A stretch of DNA of 64,000 bases from ZC4RG30 sp040508085. Lineage in GTDB: Bacteria; Pseudomonadota; Gammaproteobacteria; Steroidobacterales; Steroidobacteraceae. The notes below the pieces were generated by a model. It had not been told where the DNA came from. It did no database searches and worked only from the letters and a program-made list of their open reading frames with translations. Position 1 is the first letter of the stretch; each line of letters begins with the position of its first letter. Positions 42,289 to 51,787 of this stretch are shown here, piece by piece. Made by a program: the position numbers and the translations under genes. The stretch lies in the NCBI GenBank assembly GCA_040508085.1, contig JBEVNO010000161.1:8757-72756 (forward strand), in the 5' to 3' direction.

Positions 42289-44778
42289 ATGCCATCCACT
42301 GCCTCTTCCGCCTGGGTTGTCCACAAGTTCGGTGGGACCAGTGTCTATGACGCTCAGTGTTTCGCCAAAGTGGCCGACATTATCGAATCCCAGCCCAGCC
42401 GCCGCCAGGCCGTGGTGCTGTCCGCCGCCAAGGGCGTCACCGACGTGCTGCTCGGTCTGGTGGACCTCGCCGAGAAGCAGGATGCGGCGGTAGATGCGCA
42501 GCTGCAGGCGTTGCGTGAGCGCCACCGAGTCATCGCCGAAACGCTGCTGGACGCCGCCACCGCCAGCCAGTGGCTGGCGCGATTCGACCAGGACCGGGTG
42601 GACCTCGAGGGGGTGCTGCATACCACCAGCCTGCTGCGCTCGGCCGCGCAGAACGTGCGTGACCTGGTTGCAGGCTACGGCGAGCTGTGGTCGACCACGC
42701 TGTTCGCGGCGTATCTGGGCGCGCGCCGCCAGGATGCCGGCAGTGTGCGCTGGCTCGATGCGCGGCAATGCGTGGTCGTTGAATGGGGTCCGCTGGGTCC
42801 CGGGGTGCAATGGGAGGCTTCGGCCAGCCGCCTGAAGGATTCGGCGGCCGCCGCGTTTGCCGGAACACTGGTCATACCCGGCTTCGTCGCGCGCACCCCG
42901 CTGGGCGTACAGACGACGCTGGGCCGCAACGGCAGCGACTTCTCCGCCTCCATCTTCGGCGCGCTGCTGGAAGCCTCGGCCATCCATATCTGGACCGATG
43001 TCGACGGCGTGCTGTCGGCCGATCCACGCCGCGTGCCGAACGCCCAGGTCATCGACCAGCTGTCGTACAACGAGGCCATGGAGCTGGCCTATTTCGGCGC
43101 CAAGGTCATCCATCCGCAGACCATGGCACCGGCCATCGGTCGTGCCATCCCCATCTGGATCCGCAACACCTTCGCGCCGGCCAATCCCTGCACGCTGATC
43201 TGTGCCGAGCCCACCTCCGAGCTGCTGGTCAAGGGCATCACGACCATCGAGGACATCGCGCTGATCAGCATCGAGGGCGCCGGCATGATCGGTGTGCCAG
43301 GCACCGCGCATCGCCTGTTCGGCGCGCTGCGCGAGGAAAGCATCTCGGTCATCCTCATCTCGCAGGGCAGCTCCGAGCATTCCATCTGCTGCGCCATCCC
43401 GGCCGTGCAGGCCGAGCGCGCCGAGCGGGTGGTGCGGGCGGCGTTCACACGCGAACTGGCCGACGGCCAGATCCAGAGCGTGGAGACCTCCGCGGATCTG
43501 GCCATCCTGGCCGTCGTGGGCGATGGCATGGCAGGCACGCCGGGCGTGTCGGCCAAGGTGTTCAATGCGCTGGGCCAGGCCGCGGTCAATGTGCGCGCCA
43601 TCGCGCAAGGTGCCTCCGAGCGCAATATCTCGGTGGTGGTGGACGGCAAGCAGGCCACGCGCGCGTTGCGTGCCACGCATGCCAGCTTCTATCTCTCGCC
43701 CAACACCATGTCGATTGGCATCATCGGCCCGGGCACGGTGGGGCGCGTGCTGCTCGACCAGCTGGCCTCGCAGCAGGCGCGGCTGTCGCGCGAGTTCAAG
43801 CTCGACCTGCGCGTGCGCGGCATCATGGCCTCGAAGCAGATGCTGCTGTCGGATCGCGGCGTGGATCTCGCCCGCTGGAAGCAGGAGTTCGACGCCGGCA
43901 AGACGGCCGTCAGCATGGAGCGCTTTGTCGAACATGTGAAAGTCGATTACCTGCCGCATACGGTCATCATCGACTGCACGGCCGACGAATCGGTGGCGAA
44001 ACACTATGCGGAGTGGCTGGCCAATGGCATCCACGTGGTCACGCCGAACAAGAAGGCCAACAGCGCCGCGATGACCTACTACGAATCGCTGCGCGCGGCC
44101 CGCCGTACGGGCGGCTCGCATTATCTCTACGAGGGCACGGTGGGCGCCGGGCTGCCGGTGATCCAGACGCTGCGTGACCTGCGCGAGACCGGCGATGAGA
44201 TCGTCAGCATCGAGGGTATCTTCTCGGGCACGCTGGCCTATCTCTTCAATGTCTACGACGGCTCGGTGCCGTTCTCCGCCATCGTGCGCGAGGCCAAGCA
44301 GCGTGGCTACACCGAACCTGATCCGCGTGACGACCTCTCCGGCACCGACGTCGCCCGCAAACTGATCATCCTGGCCAGGGAAATGGGATTGAAGCTCGAG
44401 ATGAGCGATGTCCAGGTCGAGAGCCTGGTGCCCAAGGATCTGGTAGCCGGTTCCAGCGATCAGTTCCTGGACGGCCTCACGCGCTATGACGCGGCCATGC
44501 TGCAGCGTTACCAGGCCGCGACCGCCGCCGGCAAGGTGTTGCGCTTCGTCGGGCGCATCACGGCCCGGGGCGAGGCCACGGTTGGCGTGGTCGAGCTGGA
44601 CGGCAAGCATGCCTTCGCCAATATCGCGCTCACCGACAACGTGGTGCGTTTCGCCACCGCGCGCTACAACAACAACCCGCTGATCGTGCAGGGCCCGGGC
44701 GCGGGCCCCGAGGTCACGGCCGGCGGCGTGTTCGCCGATCTGCTGCGTCTGTCCGCCTACCTGGGTGCGCCATTGTGA
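42289..44778 (+). CDS. thrA: bifunctional aspartokinase / homoserine dehydrogenase
   Basis: ThrA catalyses the first and third steps from aspartate to threonine. The 829-residue protein has an N-terminal aspartokinase (VVHKFGGTSVYDAQ, later GFVARTPLGVQTTLGRNGSD), a pair of ACT domains in the middle (EDIALISIEGAGMIG, DLAILAVVGDGMAG) for threonine feedback, and a C-terminal homoserine dehydrogenase (IGIIGPGTVGRVLLDQL from about 475, GANKKANS-like TPNKKANSAAM, and EGTVGAGLPVIQTLRDL). It overlaps thrB by GTGA and heads a compact operon thrA-thrB-thrC. Confidence 0.97.
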   Translation: MPSTASSAWVVHKFGGTSVYDAQCFAKVADIIESQPSRRQAVVLSAAKGVTDVLLGLVDLAEKQDAAVDAQLQALRERHRVIAETLLDAATASQWLARFDQDRVDLEGVLHTTSLLRSAAQNVRDLVAGYGELWSTTLFAAYLGARRQDAGSVRWLDARQCVVVEWGPLGPGVQWEASASRLKDSAAAAFAGTLVIPGFVARTPLGVQTTLGRNGSDFSASIFGALLEASAIHIWTDVDGVLSADPRRVPNAQVIDQLSYNEAMELAYFGAKVIHPQTMAPAIGRAIPIWIRNTFAPANPCTLICAEPTSELLVKGITTIEDIALISIEGAGMIGVPGTAHRLFGALREESISVILISQGSSEHSICCAIPAVQAERAERVVRAAFTRELADGQIQSVETSADLAILAVVGDGMAGTPGVSAKVFNALGQAAVNVRAIAQGASERNISVVVDGKQATRALRATHASFYLSPNTMSIGIIGPGTVGRVLLDQLASQQARLSREFKLDLRVRGIMASKQMLLSDRGVDLARWKQEFDAGKTAVSMERFVEHVKVDYLPHTVIIDCTADESVAKHYAEWLANGIHVVTPNKKANSAAMTYYESLRAARRTGGSHYLYEGTVGAGLPVIQTLRDLRETGDEIVSIEGIFSGTLAYLFNVYDGSVPFSAIVREAKQRGYTEPDPRDDLSGTDVARKLIILAREMGLKLEMSDVQVESLVPKDLVAGSSDQFLDGLTRYDAAMLQRYQAATAAGKVLRFVGRITARGEATVGVVELDGKHAFANIALTDNVVRFATARYNNNPLIVQGPGAGPEVTAGGVFADLLRLSAYLGAPL

Positions 44779-45713
44779 GTATCTCCAAAGTCACTGCATT
44801 CGCGCCGGGCTCGGTGGCCAATGTCGCCATCGGCTTCGACATATTGGGCTTCTCGGTGGACGCGGTCGGCGACCGCGTCACGCTCACCCGCAGCGACACG
44901 CCGGGCGTGAATATCCGCTCCATCACCGGCGTGGTGGAGAACCTGCCACTGGCCGCCGAGAAGAACACCGCAGGCCAGGCGCTGCTGGCGCTGATCCGCG
45001 AACGCGAGCTGCCTTTCGGCTTCGACATGGATATCGTGAAGGGCATCCCGCTGGCCTCCGGGCTGGGTGGCTCGGCTGCTTCCGCCGTCGCCGCGGTGGT
45101 GGCCGCCAACGCCATGATCGAGGATCCGCTGACCCGCATCGAGTTGCTCAAAGTGGCGATGGAGGGGGAGGCTGTGGCCAGTGGCTCGCGGCATGCCGAC
45201 AACATCTCCCCGTCGCTGTTCGGCGGTCTGGTGCTGACCGTCGGCATCGATCATCCGCGCGTGAAGCAGATTCCCGTGCCGGAACAGATCCATGCCGTGA
45301 TCGTGCACCCGCACCTGCAGGTTTCGACCAAGGAAGCCCGCGCCATCCTGTCGCGCACCGTCAACATGTCCGACTTCGTGTGGCAGACGGCCAACCTCGC
45401 GGGCTTCATTTCCGGCTGCTACACCAACGATCTCGACCTCATCAAGGCCTCGCTGGAAGACGTGATCATCGAGAAGCAGCGCCAGGTGCTCATCCCCGGT
45501 TTCGGCGCGGTCCGCGATGGTGCGATGGAGAAAGGCGCGCTGGGCTGTTCGATCTCCGGCGCCGGGCCCACGGTGTTCGCGCTGTGCCTGGAGCGCGACG
45601 CGCGCGCCGTGCGTGATGCCATGGTCAAGTCCTTTGCGGCGCATGGCGTTGCCGCCGACAAGTGGATCGTGGCGGTGCAGTCCGGTGGCGCCCATGTGGT
45701 GGCGAGCGCATGA
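44775..45713 (+). CDS. thrB: homoserine kinase
   Basis: ThrB phosphorylates homoserine. The 312-residue GHMP kinase has FAPGSVANVAIGFDILGFSV at the N-terminus, the ATP loop IPLASGLGGSAASAVAAVVA (about residues 90-110) and a C-terminal CSISGAGPTVFAL. The GTG start overlaps thrA and the stop overlaps thrC by ATGA, so the three proteins are probably made in fixed proportion. Confidence 0.96.
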   Translation: MSISKVTAFAPGSVANVAIGFDILGFSVDAVGDRVTLTRSDTPGVNIRSITGVVENLPLAAEKNTAGQALLALIRERELPFGFDMDIVKGIPLASGLGGSAASAVAAVVAANAMIEDPLTRIELLKVAMEGEAVASGSRHADNISPSLFGGLVLTVGIDHPRVKQIPVPEQIHAVIVHPHLQVSTKEARAILSRTVNMSDFVWQTANLAGFISGCYTNDLDLIKASLEDVIIEKQRQVLIPGFGAVRDGAMEKGALGCSISGAGPTVFALCLERDARAVRDAMVKSFAAHGVAADKWIVAVQSGGAHVVASA

Positions 45714-46996
45714 TTTTCGCGAGCACGCGGGATCGCTCACCGCAGTTGGGTTTCAGCGGCGCGCTGCTGCAGGGGCTTGCCCCCGATGGCGGGCTGTATG
45801 TGCCGCAGCAGTGGCCGGACTTGTCGCAGCTGGCGGCTGGCACCTTGCCGGAGCTGGGCCGCCAGCTGATCGGCGCCTTCGCCGCCGGTGATCCGCTGGC
45901 CGCCGACATGTCGGTCATCACCAGCGATGCATTCGACTTTCCGGCGCCGCTGAAGGCCGTACGTGGCGCCGCCGGCTTGAGCGTGCTGGAGCTGTTCCAC
46001 GGCCCCACCGCTGCGTTCAAGGATTTCGGCGCACGCTTCCTGGCTGCCAGCCTGGCGCGTATCCCGCGGGCATCGCAGCGTCCGCTGCGCATCCTGGTCG
46101 CGACTTCCGGCGATACGGGCGGCGCGGTGGCGGCGGCGTTCCATCGCCGGCCCGGCATGGAAGTGGTGGTGCTGTTCCCGAAGGGCCTGGTTTCGCCGAC
46201 GCAGCAGCAACAGCTGACCTGCTGGGGCGACAATGTCACGAGCCTCGCCGTGCGCGGTACCTTCGATGATTGCCAGCGCCTGGTGAAAGAGGCGTTCCTC
46301 GATGCCTCCCTGCGCAGCAAGGTGGAGATGTCCTCCGCCAACAGCATCAACCTGGGCCGTCTGCTGCCGCAGGCCGTCTACTACGCAGCCAGCAGTCTGG
46401 CCGTGCAGGCCAGCACGGGCGGCAAGGCTTCGTACATCATTCCCAGCGGCAATCTCGGCAATGCGGCCGCCTGCATCTGGGCGCGGCGCATGGGGCTGCC
46501 GATCGACCGCATCGTGCTGGCGCACAATGCCAATGTCACCGTGCCGGATTTCCTGCGCACCGGCGTGCTGCAGCCACGGGCGAGCATCGCCACACTCGCA
46601 TCGGCGATGGATGTCGGCAATCCGAGCAACCTCGAGCGGCTGATGAGCCTGTTCCCCGGCGCTGGCGAACTGGCGCACCAGCTCACCGCCTGGTCGATCG
46701 ATGATGCAGCGATCCGCCAGCGCATCCAGGCCGATCACGCGGCCTATGGCGAGACCTGGTGCCCTCACACCGCGACCGGCGCCGAGGTGTATGCGCGACT
46801 GTCGCCCGCCGAGCGCGCGGCGGGGCATTGGGTGCTGGTCGCTACCGCGCACCCGGCCAAGTTCCGCGAGATCGTCGAGCCTCTGGTCGGACCGGTGGCG
46901 GTGCCGCCCAACCTGCAACGGCTATATGATCTGCCATCCCGGTTCACCGAGATCGATCCCTCCCTGAGCGAGCTGCGTCGTGCCACTGGTGGTTGA
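45710..46996 (+). CDS. thrC: threonine synthase
   Basis: ThrC converts O-phosphohomoserine to threonine with pyridoxal phosphate. The 428-residue product has STRDRSPQLGFSGALLQGLA, the cofactor lysine in FHGPTAAFKDFGARFLA, and the phosphate-binding glycine-rich ATSGDTGGAVAAAF. The family's TSAN-type segment SSANSINLGRLLPQAVYY is also present. ATG 45710 overlaps the thrB stop; further upstream codons in frame lie within thrB and lack similarity. It is the last biosynthetic gene of the operon. Confidence 0.96.
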   Translation: MIFASTRDRSPQLGFSGALLQGLAPDGGLYVPQQWPDLSQLAAGTLPELGRQLIGAFAAGDPLAADMSVITSDAFDFPAPLKAVRGAAGLSVLELFHGPTAAFKDFGARFLAASLARIPRASQRPLRILVATSGDTGGAVAAAFHRRPGMEVVVLFPKGLVSPTQQQQLTCWGDNVTSLAVRGTFDDCQRLVKEAFLDASLRSKVEMSSANSINLGRLLPQAVYYAASSLAVQASTGGKASYIIPSGNLGNAAACIWARRMGLPIDRIVLAHNANVTVPDFLRTGVLQPRASIATLASAMDVGNPSNLERLMSLFPGAGELAHQLTAWSIDDAAIRQRIQADHAAYGETWCPHTATGAEVYARLSPAERAAGHWVLVATAHPAKFREIVEPLVGPVAVPPNLQRLYDLPSRFTEIDPSLSELRRATGG

Positions 46997-47624
46997 CCAA
47001 TCCCTGAGCCAGCTCGATACCGCGCAGAACCGCGTGATCCTCGCGGTGATGCTGCTCGTCTACCTGGCCGCAGTGGTTTTTTATGTATCGCGTGCGCTGC
47101 GCCGCCGCGCGGCCGTCCGCCGCCTGCACCAGGGCATCGTGTCCGTGAGTGTGGAATACCTGCACAACGTGCTGGTTCCCGATGGCAATGGCGCGGCCAT
47201 GCATGTGGATTACCTGCTGCTCACCTCGCGCGGCGTGGTGGTGGTCGACCTGCGCGACGTGCGCGGCAATATTTTCGGCGGCGACCAGATGACCGATTGG
47301 ACGGTGATGAGCGGCGCGCTACGCGCGACCTTCCAGAATCCACAGCATGCGCTGTATGACCGCGTGGCAGCGGTACGTGCCTTTGCAGGCGAAATGCCGG
47401 TGGAAGGGCGCATCCTGTTCACGCGCCGCGCGCGCTTCCCCAAGGGCCTGCCACGCTGGACCATGATCGTCGATTCGCTGCTGTCGGAGTTTCCGACCGC
47501 GGATTCCGACGCGGCGCGCGCCTGGGTCGAGCGTTACCGCAGCGACTGGCAGTCGGTGGTGGCGGCGGTTTCGCCCAGCTCGTTGCGCGCCACGCGCAGT
47601 TTCCTGGCCGAAGTGTTCTACTGA
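46980..47624 (+). CDS. membrane-anchored NERD-like domain protein
   Basis: The 214-residue product has one membrane helix (about residues 20-38, VILAVMLLVYLAAVVFY) followed by Arg-rich residues. It then has a NERD-type domain with HVDYLLLTSRGVVVVDLRDV and GNIFGGDQMTDWTVM. NERD is a nuclease-related fold whose usual E-x-K catalytic pair is here D-x-R (DLR), so activity is doubtful. The function is unknown. It overlaps the end of thrC by 17 bases, so it may ride on the thr transcript. Several GTG codons are possible starts. It is convergent with tatD, overlapping by 7 bases. Confidence 0.65.
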   Translation: MPLVVDQSLSQLDTAQNRVILAVMLLVYLAAVVFYVSRALRRRAAVRRLHQGIVSVSVEYLHNVLVPDGNGAAMHVDYLLLTSRGVVVVDLRDVRGNIFGGDQMTDWTVMSGALRATFQNPQHALYDRVAAVRAFAGEMPVEGRILFTRRARFPKGLPRWTMIVDSLLSEFPTADSDAARAWVERYRSDWQSVVAAVSPSSLRATRSFLAEVFY

Positions 47625-48406
47625 AGGCTGAAGAACTGCCGTGCCGCAGCGCTGCTGCTGGCCGCCAGCTGCTCCACTGTCTCACCGCGCGCCCGCGCCA
47701 CCGTCGCCGCCACCTCGGTCAGGAATGCCGGCTCGTTGCGCCGCGCCGCCGGCTGTGGCTTCAAGGTGCGCGGCACCAGATAGGGCGCATCCGTCTCGAT
47801 CATCAGCCGTTCGGCCGCAATCAGCGGCATCAGCTCCAGCAGGTGGCGGCCACGGCGCTCGTCGCAGATCCAGCCGGTGATGCCGATGTACAGATCCATC
47901 TCCAGATAATCCAGCAGCTCGTGACGCTGGCCGGTGAAGCAATGTGCGACAGCACCGGCAAGACCTGCGCGGAACTCCCGCAGCACGGCGAGGAAATCCG
48001 CATGCGCATCACGCTGGTGCAGGAACACGGGCTTCTGCAGTGCCACGGCCAGTTCCAGCTGCCCCGCAAAGGCCTTCAGCTGTGCCTCGCGTGGCGCGAG
48101 GTTGCGGTAGTAGTCAAGGCCGCATTCACCGATGGCCACCACTCCCGGCCGCGCCGCCAGATCACGCAGTCCTGCCGCCACGGCCCCGTCGAATTCGCTG
48201 GCGTGATGCGGATGCAGCCCGGCGGTGGCGAACAGCCGGTCCGGATGCGCAGCGTGCAGCGCCAATGCGGCGTGGCTGGCGGCAACACTGGTGCCGGTGA
48301 CGATCATGCGGTGGACGCCGGCGTGGGCGGCCCGCCGCAGCACATCCGGCAGGTCACGGCTGAAACTCTCGTGGGTGAGGTTGACGCCGATATCGATCAA
48401 TTCCAT
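47618..48406 (-). CDS. tatD: TatD family deoxyribonuclease
   Basis: The 262-residue TIM-barrel metal hydrolase begins MELIDIGVNLTHESFSRDL, the form typical of E. coli TatD itself, in which the first HxH is replaced by GVN. Metal ligands appear in GECGLDYYRN, HQRDAH, HCFTG and IETDAPYLVPRTLKP. TatD is a 3'-5' exonuclease on single-stranded DNA and RNA, linked to DNA repair and not to Tat export. It overlaps the threonine aldolase gene upstream on the same strand. Confidence 0.92.
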   Translation of the reverse strand: MELIDIGVNLTHESFSRDLPDVLRRAAHAGVHRMIVTGTSVAASHAALALHAAHPDRLFATAGLHPHHASEFDGAVAAGLRDLAARPGVVAIGECGLDYYRNLAPREAQLKAFAGQLELAVALQKPVFLHQRDAHADFLAVLREFRAGLAGAVAHCFTGQRHELLDYLEMDLYIGITGWICDERRGRHLLELMPLIAAERLMIETDAPYLVPRTLKPQPAARRNEPAFLTEVAATVARARGETVEQLAASSSAAARQFFSLQ

Positions 48407-49413
48407 CCGCGCAGGACCTCACACAACGCATCCACATCGCTGTCGGGCTGATCCCAGGAGATGACGAACCGGGCCGCGTCATTGCGCGGTGCGCCCCAGT
48501 CGTAGAAACCGAAGCCGCGCTGGCGCAGGGCTTCCTTCTCCCCGGGGCGGAACTTGAGGAACACCGAATTGGCCTGCACCGGATACAGCGGCCGCTCGCC
48601 GGCGGCCGCCGCGATGCGCAACGCCAGGGCATTGGCGCGCGCCGCATTCTGCTGGAAGAAATCCCCCTCCATGCAGGCCAGCAACTGCGCCGAGATATAG
48701 CGCATCTTCGAGAACAGGTGCGCGGCCCGCTTGCGGCGCAGCGCGAAGTCCGCAGCGCGCGCCGCATCGAAGAACACCACCGCCTCGGCCGCCAGCGCAC
48801 CGTTCTTGGTCACGCCGAACGACAGCGCGTCAACGCCGGCCTTCCAGGTGATATCGGCGGCGGATACGCCCAGCGTGGCAAGGGCGTTGGCAAAGCGCGC
48901 CCCATCCATATGCAGGGGCAGCCTGCGCTGCCGGCAAACCGCGGCGATGGCCGCTATTTCCGCGGCGGTGTACACCGTGCCGCACTCGGTGGCCTGCGTG
49001 ATGCTGACAGCAGCCGGCTGCACGCTGTGGACCGAAGGCGGGTGGTCGGCCAGCCAGTCGTCCAGCGTCTGTGCGGCGAGCACGCCGTCGCGGCTCGCCA
49101 GTGGCGTCAGGCGCGCGCCACCGCTCTGCAGTTCCACCGCGCCGCACTCGTCGTGGACGATATGCGCCTGGTCGCTGCACAGGATCTCCCCGTAAGGCGG
49201 GGCAAGCGTGGCCAGTGCCAGTGAATTCGCAGCCGTACCCGTGGCCACGGGAAAAGCCCGCACCGGGTGCGCGAAGTAGTGGCTGAACGCGGCATCCAGA
49301 CGGCCGGTCCACTCGTCGTTGCCATAGGAGCGGGCCATGCCATGGTTGGCGGATTCGATGGCGGCCAGCACCTGTGGCGCGGCGGTGGCAGTGTTGTCGC
49401 TGTAGAAATGCAT
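48397..49413 (-). CDS. ltaE: low-specificity L-threonine aldolase
   Basis: The enzyme cleaves threonine and allo-threonine to glycine and acetaldehyde with pyridoxal phosphate. The 338-residue product shows MHFYSDNTATAAPQVLAAIE, YGNDEWTGRLDAAF, the AHIVHDECGAVELQSGG loop, HMDGARFANAL and the cofactor lysine in DALSFGVTKNGALAAE. It is divergent from the gene at 49481 and overlaps tatD by 10 bases. Its closeness to thrABC links synthesis and breakdown of threonine in one region, though transcription is opposite. Confidence 0.93.
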   Translation of the reverse strand: MHFYSDNTATAAPQVLAAIESANHGMARSYGNDEWTGRLDAAFSHYFAHPVRAFPVATGTAANSLALATLAPPYGEILCSDQAHIVHDECGAVELQSGGARLTPLASRDGVLAAQTLDDWLADHPPSVHSVQPAAVSITQATECGTVYTAAEIAAIAAVCRQRRLPLHMDGARFANALATLGVSAADITWKAGVDALSFGVTKNGALAAEAVVFFDAARAADFALRRKRAAHLFSKMRYISAQLLACMEGDFFQQNAARANALALRIAAAAGERPLYPVQANSVFLKFRPGEKEALRQRGFGFYDWGAPRNDAARFVISWDQPDSDVDALCEVLRGWN

Positions 49414-49480
49414 ACAGGCATGGTAGCAAGCCCCGCAGCGGGTTCGCCGCGCGCCGCGGGCGGGCTGCTATCATCGACGG

Positions 49481-50251
49481 GTGCACAACCAATTGGACCG
49501 GGCCGTGTTGCCACGCCATTCCGGGCAGCTCGCGCTCTGGGACGAGATCGTTCCGTTGGCGCAGCTGGTCAGCGTGCGCCACAGCCAGCGCGCGCGACGC
49601 GTCTCGGTACGCATTGGCGCCACGGGCAGGGTGGAGCTGGTGGTGCCGCGGGGCGTCTCCGAGCGCCGCGCCTGGGCATTCCTGGAGAGCAGGGCGGAAT
49701 GGGTGCGCCACCACGTGGCGCGGCGCCGCTCGGCTGCCCCGCCGTCACAGGCCTTCCCGCCACGCGAACTGTCCCTGCCGCTGCTGGGCGAGAACTGGCG
49801 CCTGTTCCAGGCGGGTGGCGCGGGGCGAACGCGCATTGTCGTGGGCAGCGGCGTGCTCGAGCTGCGTGGCAGCGGTGATCCGGCCGCCTGGCGGCGCTGC
49901 CTGCTGCGCTGGCTGAAGCGCAGAGGCGAGCAGGCGCTGGCCCCCCGGCTGGCCGCTGCCGCCGCTGCCCACGGGTTCCGGTACACGCAGCTGCGGGTGC
50001 GCAGCCAGCGCACGCGCTGGGGCAGCTGTTCCACGCGCGGCGTCATTTCCCTGAACCTGGCGCTGCTGTTCCAGCCTGAGGACGTGGTGCATTACCTGCT
50101 GTGCCATGAGCTCTCGCATACGCGGCACATGAACCACTCGGCGCGCTTCTGGGACTGCGTCGAAGCCTGCGAACCGCGCTGGCGCGAGCTGGATCGGGCA
50201 CTGACTGCGGGCTGGCGCCATGTCCCCGCCTGGATCGGGGAAGAAAAATGA
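49481..50251 (+). CDS. YgjP-like (DUF45) zinc metallopeptidase
   Basis: The 256-residue protein has the DUF45/YgjP pattern: an N-terminal beta-rich part (RRVSVRIGATGRVELVVPRG), the central RSQRTRWGSCSTRGVISLNL, and the metal site HELSHTRHMNHSARFW with HExxH-type His residues and the later His. Such proteins are putative metallopeptidases of unknown substrate. The start is GTG at 49481. The stop overlaps the next gene by ATGA. Confidence 0.85.
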   Translation: MHNQLDRAVLPRHSGQLALWDEIVPLAQLVSVRHSQRARRVSVRIGATGRVELVVPRGVSERRAWAFLESRAEWVRHHVARRRSAAPPSQAFPPRELSLPLLGENWRLFQAGGAGRTRIVVGSGVLELRGSGDPAAWRRCLLRWLKRRGEQALAPRLAAAAAAHGFRYTQLRVRSQRTRWGSCSTRGVISLNLALLFQPEDVVHYLLCHELSHTRHMNHSARFWDCVEACEPRWRELDRALTAGWRHVPAWIGEEK

Positions 50252-51105
50252 GCGAGCAGCCTGTGAATATCGCCGGCAAGGTGGATCTCAGCAAGGAAGC
50301 GGTCCACTGGGACCTGGGCGAATCGCGCTCTTACGGCGACTACCTGCATCTCACGCAGCTGCTGGGTGCGCAGCTGCCGATCTCCGATGCACATGACGAG
50401 ACCATGTTCATCGTCGTGCATCACGTGTCGGAACTGTGGATCAAGCTGTTCCTGCACGAGCTGGATTTCGTGCGCCGCTGCGTGGTGCGCGACGACCTCG
50501 ATCCCTCGTTCAAGGCGCTGCAGCGGATTACCAAGGTGCAGGCGCAGCTGTTCAACGTGTGGGAGGTGCTGGCCACCATGACGCCTTCGGACTACAGCAG
50601 TTTCCGCAACCTGCTGGGTCGTTCCTCCGGGTTCCAGTCCGCGCAATATCGCCTGCTGGAATTCGTGCTGGGCAACAAGAACGCCGACACCATCCGCGTC
50701 TATCAGCGCGACGCCGTGGACTATGAGCGCCTGCAGCGCGCATTGCAGGCGCCCAGCCTGTATGACGAAGTGCTGCGGCTGCTGTCACGCCGCGGCTACG
50801 GCATTCCGGACGAATTGCTCGACCGCGACTTCTCGCAGCCGCATGAGACGAGCAAGGCGGTGACCGGCGCCTGGCTGGGGGTCTACCACAACGCGGAGAA
50901 GGACTGGGACCTGTACGAACTGGCCGAGGGGCTGGTGGATCTGGATCATCGCTTCCAGCTGTGGCGCTTCCAGCACATGAAGACCGTGGAGCGCATCATC
51001 GGCCACAAGCGTGGCACTGGCGGCACAGGCGGAGTCTCGTATCTCGCCAAGGCACTGGAGCTCAGGTTCTTCCCGGAGCTGTGGCAGGCGAGGACTTCGC
51101 TGTGA
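50248..51105 (+). CDS. kynA: tryptophan 2,3-dioxygenase
   Basis: This heme enzyme opens the indole ring of tryptophan to N-formylkynurenine, the first step of the kynurenine pathway. The 285-residue product has TYSDYL-like SYGDYLHLTQLLGAQ, HDETMFIVVHHVSELWIKL, the FRNLLGRSSGFQSAQYR loop, and RFQHMKTVERIIGHKRGTGG with the proximal heme histidine. Length and motifs are complete. No kynureninase or formamidase is nearby in the window. Confidence 0.95.
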   Translation: MSEQPVNIAGKVDLSKEAVHWDLGESRSYGDYLHLTQLLGAQLPISDAHDETMFIVVHHVSELWIKLFLHELDFVRRCVVRDDLDPSFKALQRITKVQAQLFNVWEVLATMTPSDYSSFRNLLGRSSGFQSAQYRLLEFVLGNKNADTIRVYQRDAVDYERLQRALQAPSLYDEVLRLLSRRGYGIPDELLDRDFSQPHETSKAVTGAWLGVYHNAEKDWDLYELAEGLVDLDHRFQLWRFQHMKTVERIIGHKRGTGGTGGVSYLAKALELRFFPELWQARTSL

Positions 51106-51121
51106 GCGGCGAGGCCGGCGC

Positions 51122-51778
51122 CTAGCGCCAGAACACGCCCGGGATGCCCATGCGTTCCAGCATGGCCTGCATCCGCGGTGTGGGGTTCACGTAGACGGCC
51201 TGTTCACAGTGCTGCATGTGGATCAGATCCTCCACGCTGTTGCCATAGGCGATCACCGGCAGCCCCGGATGTGCCCTCCGCAGCTGCTGCAACACACGGT
51301 CCTTTTCGTGATCGCGGCAGTTCGGCCCCGCCAGCCGCCCATCGAGGCGGCCGTCCCGCCAGCGGATCGGTGTGCAGAACACTTCATGCGCGCCCAGCAG
51401 CCGCGCGATCTCCGGTACGTAGAGGTCGGGGCTTGCCGAGACCACCACCACATGATCCCCAGCCCGCAGGTGCTGCTGGAACGCGGCCACGGCTTCGCTG
51501 AACAGGCGGGCCGGCACCACCTGCGACGCGTAATCCCGTACCCAGTCCGCCACGGCGCTGCGCGGCAGGCCGCCCAGCATCAGGCGCAATAGCGACCCCT
51601 TGAGCGTGCCCCGACCGATCAGGCGCAGCGTGAACGCCGCGAAGGGCAGCCCCAGCAGCGGCAATCGCAACCAGCGCAGCGGATGCCGCGCCACCAGCCC
51701 CCACACGAAAGGCGGAAAGCTGTCGTGGCGCGTGATCGTGCCGTCCAGGTCGAACAGCACCAGCCGCCGGGGTGGCAC
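51122..51778 (-). CDS. HAD-IB family phosphatase (SerB-like)
   Basis: The 218-residue protein has HAD motif I FDLDGTITRHDSF with the nucleophile Asp, a helical cap with a hydrophobic patch (about residues 30-55), motif II HVVVVSASPDLYV, motif III DHEKDRVLQQL and motif IV YGNSVEDLIHM. This is the subclass that includes phosphoserine phosphatase and lysophospholipid phosphatases. The hydrophobic patch suggests membrane association and hence a lipid substrate, which is inference. It is followed by acnA upstream in the same direction and converges with kynA. Confidence 0.82.
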   Translation of the reverse strand: MPPRRLVLFDLDGTITRHDSFPPFVWGLVARHPLRWLRLPLLGLPFAAFTLRLIGRGTLKGSLLRLMLGGLPRSAVADWVRDYASQVVPARLFSEAVAAFQQHLRAGDHVVVVSASPDLYVPEIARLLGAHEVFCTPIRWRDGRLDGRLAGPNCRDHEKDRVLQQLRRAHPGLPVIAYGNSVEDLIHMQHCEQAVYVNPTPRMQAMLERMGIPGVFWR

Positions 51779-51787
51779 GCTGCAGCT

